Origin: Halogeometricum limi
GTDB taxonomy: Archaea; Halobacteriota; Halobacteria; Halobacteriales; Haloferacaceae
Length of the DNA: 64,000 nt
Assembly: GCF_900115785.1 (NCBI RefSeq)
Contig: NZ_FOYS01000001.1
Location: 548,769-612,768 of the forward strand
Direction of reading: 5' to 3'
In this document: one piece after another, positions 59,644 through 64,000 of the stretch
Layout: each line of letters opens with the position of its first letter
Position numbering within the stretch: position 1 is the stretch's first letter
The notes under the pieces: generated by a model
The model's input: only the letters and a program-made list of their open reading frames with translations
Database searches by the model: none
What the model was told of the DNA's origin: nothing
Made by a program: the position numbers and the translations under genes

Positions 59644-59804
59644 GAAGAAACCCGCGAGCGACAGCGAGCGGTGTTTCGCGTCTGTGCTGGCGGGTCGAAC
59701 CGGGGAGCGAAGTGAGCCGAGCGAACGGAGTGACCGGGGTTCGAATCCGTCAGGGTCCATGGATTTCCTGTGAACGTCAGTGAACAGTGAAACCGCTCTC
59801 GACC
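59644..59804 (+). repeat. CAU-tRNA 3' array, unit 2
   Basis: A diverged copy of 59408-59568, with a handful of substitutions, again ending its core with a tRNA 3' end (59738-59760). A further 3'-end copy at 59621-59643 closes the 75-base segment between the units. In units after the first, the acceptor changes from GGGCCC to GGGTCC. No gene lies in 59805-59947 except the znu promoter region. Confidence 0.9.
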
Positions 59805-59914
59805 GACGAGCGGTCCGACAACTGCCATCGAGCGACGCGAGATACGAGAGTCGACGGCGTCGCCCGATGACGGACCGGTCTCGGTATTACTAATCCGAAT
59901 CCCAGTTTAGCAAA

Positions 59915-59939
59915 ATCTATTAACTTAGGGTAAATAGAT
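59915..59939 (+). promoter_or_regulatory. Dyad-symmetric operator candidate upstream of znuA
   Basis: ATCTATT (59915-59921) is mirrored exactly by AATAGAT (59933-59939) with an 11-base centre (AACTTAGGGTA). The site ends 8 bases before the ATG of the substrate-binding protein and overlaps the A/T-rich promoter. Its position suits repression by a metal sensor of the DtxR/SirR type, though no such gene is nearby. Confidence 0.5.
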
Positions 59940-59947
59940 AATAACAC

Positions 59948-60979
59948 ATGGGACAGACGCGACGCGACGTGCTCTTCGGTACCGCGGCGGCCGTAGCGGG
60001 TTCGGTCGCCGGGTGTCTCGGAACGCCGACTGGCTCCACCGCCTCGGGGAACGACGACGGGGCCGTACAGGCATCGTTCTTCGTGATGTACGACTTCGCC
60101 AGTCACGTTGCACCGGACACGGACGTTCAGAGCCTCGTGCCCTTCGGACAGCACGGACACGGGTGGGAACCCGGCCCGGACGTTCAACGGGACGTGTTCG
60201 ACTCGGAGGCCTTCGTCTACGTCGGCGACGGGTTCCAGCCGTGGGCCGACAAAATCGTCCAGAACGTTCGGGCAGACGGCGCCGACGTGACCGTGGTCGA
60301 AGCGTGGCACGACATCGACTTACTGAGCGCCACCGAGAGTCACGAGAACGACCACGGTGGGGACGACGATGACGACCATGCTACCGAAGACAGTCACGAG
60401 CAGACGGCGGACGACGACCACGAGGAGTCCCACGGACACGAGTCGAAGGACCCGCATTTCTGGCTGGACCTGTCCCGAGCGAAACAATCGGTCGAGACCA
60501 TCGCCTCCGGTCTCGCGGAGGCCGACCCCGAGAACGAACGGGCGTACGCGGAGAACGCGTCGGCCTTCGCCGAACGACTCACTTCGCTCGACGACACGTA
60601 CGCGGAACGCCTTTCGGGACGGACGAGAGACACGGTTCTCGTCGCGGGGCACAATTCGTTCAGATATCTCGGCCGTCGCTACGACTTCGACATCGAGGCG
60701 TTGACCGGCCTCGCACCCGACGCCGAACCGACGCCGAAAGACATCGAGCGCGCGCAGTCGGTCGTCGACGAACACGACATCGAGTACATCCTCGCGCCGG
60801 TGTTCGAGTCGAACCGCGCCGCAGAGCAACTCGTCCGAGAGACCGACGCGACGGAGGCGCTTCCGCTGACACCGGTTCCGAGCCTCACCGACGAGTGGAG
60901 CGAGGAGGATTGGGGGTTCGTAGACGTGATGGAGAACGTGAACTTAGCGTCGTTGGCGACGGCGCTCGGAGCAGAATGA
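59948..60979 (+). CDS. znuA: Zinc/manganese ABC transporter, substrate-binding lipoprotein
   Basis: 343 residues of the cluster 9 (ZnuA/TroA) type. The N-terminus MGQTRRDVLFGTAAAVAGSVAGC combines a Tat motif with a lipobox. Metal ligands should be in PFGQHGHGWEPGPDVQRDV, SKDPHFWLDLSRA and VAGHNSFRYLGRRY. A His/Asp/Glu-rich loop lies at about residues 135-175 (DHGGDDDDDHATEDSHEQ...), as in bacterial ZnuA, favouring zinc. The protein would hold zinc outside the membrane and deliver it to ZnuB. The stop overlaps the znuC start (ATGA). Confidence 0.9.
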   Translation: MGQTRRDVLFGTAAAVAGSVAGCLGTPTGSTASGNDDGAVQASFFVMYDFASHVAPDTDVQSLVPFGQHGHGWEPGPDVQRDVFDSEAFVYVGDGFQPWADKIVQNVRADGADVTVVEAWHDIDLLSATESHENDHGGDDDDDHATEDSHEQTADDDHEESHGHESKDPHFWLDLSRAKQSVETIASGLAEADPENERAYAENASAFAERLTSLDDTYAERLSGRTRDTVLVAGHNSFRYLGRRYDFDIEALTGLAPDAEPTPKDIERAQSVVDEHDIEYILAPVFESNRAAEQLVRETDATEALPLTPVPSLTDEWSEEDWGFVDVMENVNLASLATALGAE

Positions 60980-61716
60980 GCGTCCTCGAACTCGCCGACG
61001 TCACGTACTCCTACGGCGACCGACCGGCGGTGGAGAACGTCTCCATGACGGTCGAACCGGGGGATTTCTTGGGTCTCGTCGGCCCGAACGGTTCCGGGAA
61101 GACGACGTTGTTGAAACTCATGTTGGGTCTGTTGCGTCCGGACAGCGGTTCGGTCACCCTCTTCGGTCGCCCGGCGCACGAGTTCGCCGACGGCACGCGC
61201 GTCGGCTACGTCTCGCAGGCGGCGACGAGGAAGGCGGGCGGGATGCCGGTCACCGTCCGCGAAGTCGTCACGATGGGGCGCTACCCGCACGTCGGACTGC
61301 GGCGGTTCAGAGAGCGCGACACCGAGCGTATCACCGAGGCGCTGGACATCGTCGGCGTCGCGGACCTCGCCGACCGGCGTTTCTCGACGCTCTCCGGCGG
61401 GCAGAAACAGCGGGTCGTCATCGCACGAGCGCTCGCGGCGGACGCAGAGCTACTCGCGCTGGACGAACCCACCGTCGGCGTCGACGCCGAATCGCGGGAA
61501 GCGTTCTACGACCTGCTCCGGAGACTGAACCGGGAGGGGCTGACGGTCCTGCTCGTCGAACACGACATCGGCGTCGTGACCGCGTTCGCCACTCGCGTGG
61601 CCTGTATCAACCGGCGTCTGTTCTTCCACGGGGACTCTATCGACTTCTCCGAGAGCGACGCGCTTCGGGAGGCGTACGGCGCGAATCAGCAACTCCTCGA
61701 CCATCACCACCACTGA
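60976..61716 (+). CDS. znuC: Zinc/manganese ABC transporter, ATP-binding protein
   Basis: 246 residues. Walker A is GPNGSGKTTLLKL near residue 38, Q-loop GYVSQAA near residue 80, signature STLSGGQKQRVVIARAL, Walker B ELLALDEPTVGVD, and H-loop VEHD. It shares a 4-base overlap with znuA, and znuB follows after 2 bases. The extreme C-terminus is LLDHHHH, four consecutive natural histidines, which might sense or bind zinc. Powers zinc import. Confidence 0.93.
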   Translation: MSVLELADVTYSYGDRPAVENVSMTVEPGDFLGLVGPNGSGKTTLLKLMLGLLRPDSGSVTLFGRPAHEFADGTRVGYVSQAATRKAGGMPVTVREVVTMGRYPHVGLRRFRERDTERITEALDIVGVADLADRRFSTLSGGQKQRVVIARALAADAELLALDEPTVGVDAESREAFYDLLRRLNREGLTVLLVEHDIGVVTAFATRVACINRRLFFHGDSIDFSESDALREAYGANQQLLDHHHH

Positions 61717-61718
61717 CC

Positions 61719-62585
61719 GTGCTTCCGCTCACTCAACTCGGCGGGTTCCTGGTCGAAATGCTCGGCTATCCGTTCATGCAGCGGGCGCTCGTCGCGGGCG
61801 TGTGCATCGGCATCGTCGCCCCGCTCGTGGGGTCGTTTCTCGTACACCGCCAACTCGCGATGATCGGAGACACGCTCGCGCACACCGCCTTCGCGGGCGT
61901 CGCCGTCGGTATCTTCCTGAGTAACCTCTTCGAGACGAACGTCTCGCCGTACCTCACCGCGCTCGTCGTCGCGGTGCTGTCGGCGCTTCTCATCCAGGTG
62001 TTGTCCGAGTACACCGACGTCTACAACGACGTCTCGATGGCCGTCGTCCTCGCCGGCGGATTTGCGGTCGGCACCGTCCTGATAAGCCTCACGAGCGGCG
62101 GCATCGCCGTCAGTATCAACCAGTACCTCTTCGGGAGCCTCTCTACGCTGACGCGAGGTGAGGTGGAGATTCTCGTCGGACTCAGCGTGCTCGTCGTCGC
62201 CGCGATAGCCGTGAGCTACCGGCAGTTGGTGTACGTGACGTTCGACGAGTCGGCCGCGCGAATCGCCGGTATAGACGTTCGCCTCCTGAACCGCCTGCTC
62301 GTCGTGCTGACCGCGATGGTCGTCGTCGGCGCGATGCAGATGATGGGCGTCATCCTCGTCGCGGCGATGCTCGTCGTCCCCGTCGCGGCGGCGACCCAGT
62401 TCGCGCGCAGCTTCAAACGGTCGATCGTACTCGCTATCGTCGCCGGACAGGTCGCCGTTCTCACCGGGACCACGCTCTCTTACGCCTACGGCATCGCCGC
62501 CGGCGGCACGATAGTCCTCGTCGCGATAGGGGTGTATCTCGGCGCGGCGGCCGTGACTCGACTCGGCCCGGTCCGGATGCGGTAG
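61719..62585 (+). CDS. znuB: Zinc/manganese ABC transporter, permease
   Basis: 288 residues with eight or nine helices of the ABC-3 permease type. The family marks HRQLAMIGDTLAHTAFAGVAVG (residues about 43-64) and VTFDESAARIAGIDVRLLN (about 175-195) are present; the second contacts the ATPase. The start is GTG 61719, two bases after znuC's TGA. It forms the membrane channel for the metal taken from the ZnuA protein. Confidence 0.93.
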   Translation: MLPLTQLGGFLVEMLGYPFMQRALVAGVCIGIVAPLVGSFLVHRQLAMIGDTLAHTAFAGVAVGIFLSNLFETNVSPYLTALVVAVLSALLIQVLSEYTDVYNDVSMAVVLAGGFAVGTVLISLTSGGIAVSINQYLFGSLSTLTRGEVEILVGLSVLVVAAIAVSYRQLVYVTFDESAARIAGIDVRLLNRLLVVLTAMVVVGAMQMMGVILVAAMLVVPVAAATQFARSFKRSIVLAIVAGQVAVLTGTTLSYAYGIAAGGTIVLVAIGVYLGAAAVTRLGPVRMR

Positions 62586-62617
62586 CCGACGCTCGCCGAC
62601 TCTGTCGCCGGCGTCCT

Positions 62618-64000
62618 TCAGTCGCTCTCGACGCCCGTAATCTCGAAGCGCGCGCCGCCCGACTCGCTCTCGGAGACGGCTATCTCCCAGCCGTGCGCGT
62701 CGACGATGCGGCTGACGATGGCGAGACCGAACCCCGTGCCACTGGTGTCCGTCGAGTATCCGGGGTCGAACACTCGGTCGCGGTCTGTCGGCGGAATCCC
62801 CGGTCCGTCGTCGGCGACGTAGAACCCGCCCGGCAGGTCACCGACGGTCACGGTCGACCCGCCGTGGTCGACGGCGTTTTTGAGGAGATTCTCCAAGAGC
62901 TGTCGGAGCCGGCTCCGGTCTGCACGCACCGACCGCGTCGCTTCGACGACGAGCGCCGTCTCGCCCATGGCGACGGACTGCTGGCAGTCGCCGACCGCCG
63001 CCGCGAGGTCGACGGCTTCCGAGTCGCGGACCTGTTCGCCGTCGCGCGCGAGCGTCAACAGGTCGTCTATCAGCGCCTGGCACCGTTCGAGCGCGCCCGT
63101 CGCGGCGACGAGGTGGTCGCTGTCGCACTCGTCCATCGCGAGGTGGAGTCGCCCTTCGACGACGTTCAGCGGGTTTCTGAGGTCGTGGCTGACGACGCTC
63201 GCGAACTCGTCTAACTGCTTGTTCTTCTGTTCGAGTTCCCGTTCGTACCGTTCGCGTTCGGTGATGTCGACGGCGACGCCGAAGATGGCGACCGGTTCGT
63301 CCGGGTCGGCGCGCTCTCCCGTGTCGTAGATGGGGACTTTCGTCGAGAGGAACGTCCGCTGTTCCCCGCCGACGTCGATGGACTCCTCTATCTCGATGGG
63401 TCGCTTCTCTTCGAGGACGATGCGGTCGTTCTCGGTCACTTCGTCGGCCATCGCTCGGGGAAACAGTTCGTGGTCGGTTCGGCCCACGACGTCGTCGTCG
63501 TCGTGGCCGAACAGTTCGCGGTGGCCCTGATTGACGAAGACGTACCGTCCGTCGGCGTCCTTCATGAACATCGGCGTCGTCGTGTTCTCGAGGATGGCTT
63601 CGAGTCGCCGCCGCGTCGCTTCTAACTCTCGCTCGCGCCGCTTACGGTCGGTGATATCTTGAAACTGCGAGAAGATGGCGACGACGGCGCCCGTCTCGTC
63701 GGTCACGACGCGGTTGTGCCACTCGACGGTGATTATCGTCCCGTCTTTGCGCCGGTTCTCGTCGATGCTGTGGAACCCACCTCGGTCCTCCGACAGGGCG
63801 TCCGTCACCGAGTCGACGTTCTCGTAACTGTTCTCCGTCACGAGTCGCTCCCACGTCTCGCCCCGTAACTCGTCCTCGGTGTAACCGAGAATTTCTTCGC
63901 CTGCGGGATTCAGACGGACGATTACGAAGTCTTTGTCGTACTCGATGACGCCGAGCGGCGACTGTTCGATGAACAGCGAGAGCCGTTTTTGGCTCTCTAC
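62618..64000 (-). CDS. PAS-PAS sensor histidine kinase (5' end beyond window)
   Basis: 461 codons are visible; the frame stays open to the edge, so the N-terminus and any further sensor domain are missing. The visible part begins in a PAS domain (LFIEQSPLGVIEYDKDF, LNPAGEEILGYTEDEL), then a PAC segment, and a second PAS (LEAILENTTTPMFMKDADGRYVFVNQ). The kinase core has H-box FASVVSHDLRNPLNVVEG, N-box LLENLLKNAVDHG, G1 ADDGPGIPP and G2 GTGFGLAIV. It looks cytoplasmic, with no membrane span in this part. Typical haloarchaeal orphan kinase; no regulator is near. Convergent with znuB, 32 bases apart. Confidence 0.9.
   Translation of the reverse strand, partial: VESQKRLSLFIEQSPLGVIEYDKDFVIVRLNPAGEEILGYTEDELRGETWERLVTENSYENVDSVTDALSEDRGGFHSIDENRRKDGTIITVEWHNRVVTDETGAVVAIFSQFQDITDRKRRERELEATRRRLEAILENTTTPMFMKDADGRYVFVNQGHRELFGHDDDDVVGRTDHELFPRAMADEVTENDRIVLEEKRPIEIEESIDVGGEQRTFLSTKVPIYDTGERADPDEPVAIFGVAVDITERERYERELEQKNKQLDEFASVVSHDLRNPLNVVEGRLHLAMDECDSDHLVAATGALERCQALIDDLLTLARDGEQVRDSEAVDLAAAVGDCQQSVAMGETALVVEATRSVRADRSRLRQLLENLLKNAVDHGGSTVTVGDLPGGFYVADDGPGIPPTDRDRVFDPGYSTDTSGTGFGLAIVSRIVDAHGWEIAVSESESGGARFEITGVESD

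Noticed and set aside
59256-59760. Open frames across the CAU-tRNA array
   Set aside because: They translate tRNA 3' ends and palindromic spacers (repeated SNHR/PSGPI-type phrases) and are artefacts of the repeat structure.

Overview
The window reads as one continuous stretch of chromosome from a halophilic archaeon of the Haloferax/Halogeometricum type. The evidence is high G+C, very acidic proteins, many short or leaderless 5' ends behind TATA-like boxes, Tat-type signal peptides on the exported proteins, and archaeal families throughout: thermosome, fused-dimer histone, multi-OB-fold RPA, NucS, archaeal CCA enzyme, type II GAPDH, bat-type regulator and HalOD1 domain. From memory, the order thermosome - citrate synthase - HVO_0476-type zinc protein - gapII - pgk - gapI - L10e - azf - RPA - histone - HDAC resembles the Haloferax volcanii main chromosome. 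I could not run a search to confirm this. Coordinates, motif positions and start sites were worked out by eye.

Layout. 1-9.5 kb: 3' end of leuS, microproteins, an ornithine cyclodeaminase/alanine dehydrogenase homologue, a thermosome subunit, tRNA-Ser, the ilvA-ridA pair and a MATE exporter. 9.5-22.7 kb: citrate synthase, a duplicated PhoU/TrkA-C protein, a bat-type regulator, a HalOD1 protein, an MFS carrier, an AstE-like/threonine-synthase-like overlapping pair, two methyltransferases and an M29-type aminopeptidase. 22.8-29 kb: central carbon block with both GAPDH types and pgk, then small heat-shock, ATP-grasp and L10e genes. 29-42.8 kb: transporters, a glutamine amidotransferase, NucS mismatch nuclease, aldo/keto reductase, cold-shock protein, UbiA prenyltransferase, a 7TM histidine kinase, DUF502 and a ferredoxin-CDGSH protein. 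43-51.5 kb: tRNA-Phe, tRNA-Val and two tRNA-Arg genes, with an ABC exporter, DUF5789/5790, MptD and the Azf dehydrogenase between them. 51.5-59 kb: lipoprotein, RPA, histone directly abutting a histone deacetylase, a halocyanin/multicopper-oxidase operon and the CCA enzyme. 59-64 kb: tRNA-Asn, a CAU tRNA, a znuACB metal-uptake operon and a truncated PAS-PAS histidine kinase.

The most unusual feature is non-coding. Five of the six tRNA loci (Ser, Phe, Val, Arg, CAU; not Asn) carry extra copies of their own T-arm and acceptor sequence immediately downstream. The copies are spaced by short blocks rich in GAGCG/CGCTC-type palindromes, and several are followed by an inverted T-arm copy. At the Arg locus the duplicated block includes the whole tRNA, giving two identical tRNA-Arg(GCG) genes. 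The copies are locus-specific while the architecture is shared, which suggests a recurrent process acting at tRNA 3' ends, such as small integrating elements or recombination, and possibly a role in tRNA 3' processing or termination.

Genes likely to work together: histone with deacetylase (chromatin), IlvA with RidA (deamination and removal of its reactive product), MCO with halocyanin-like protein (copper redox at the membrane), ZnuA-ZnuC-ZnuB behind a dyad-symmetric promoter site, and GapI-Pgk versus GapII (opposite directions of glycolysis).
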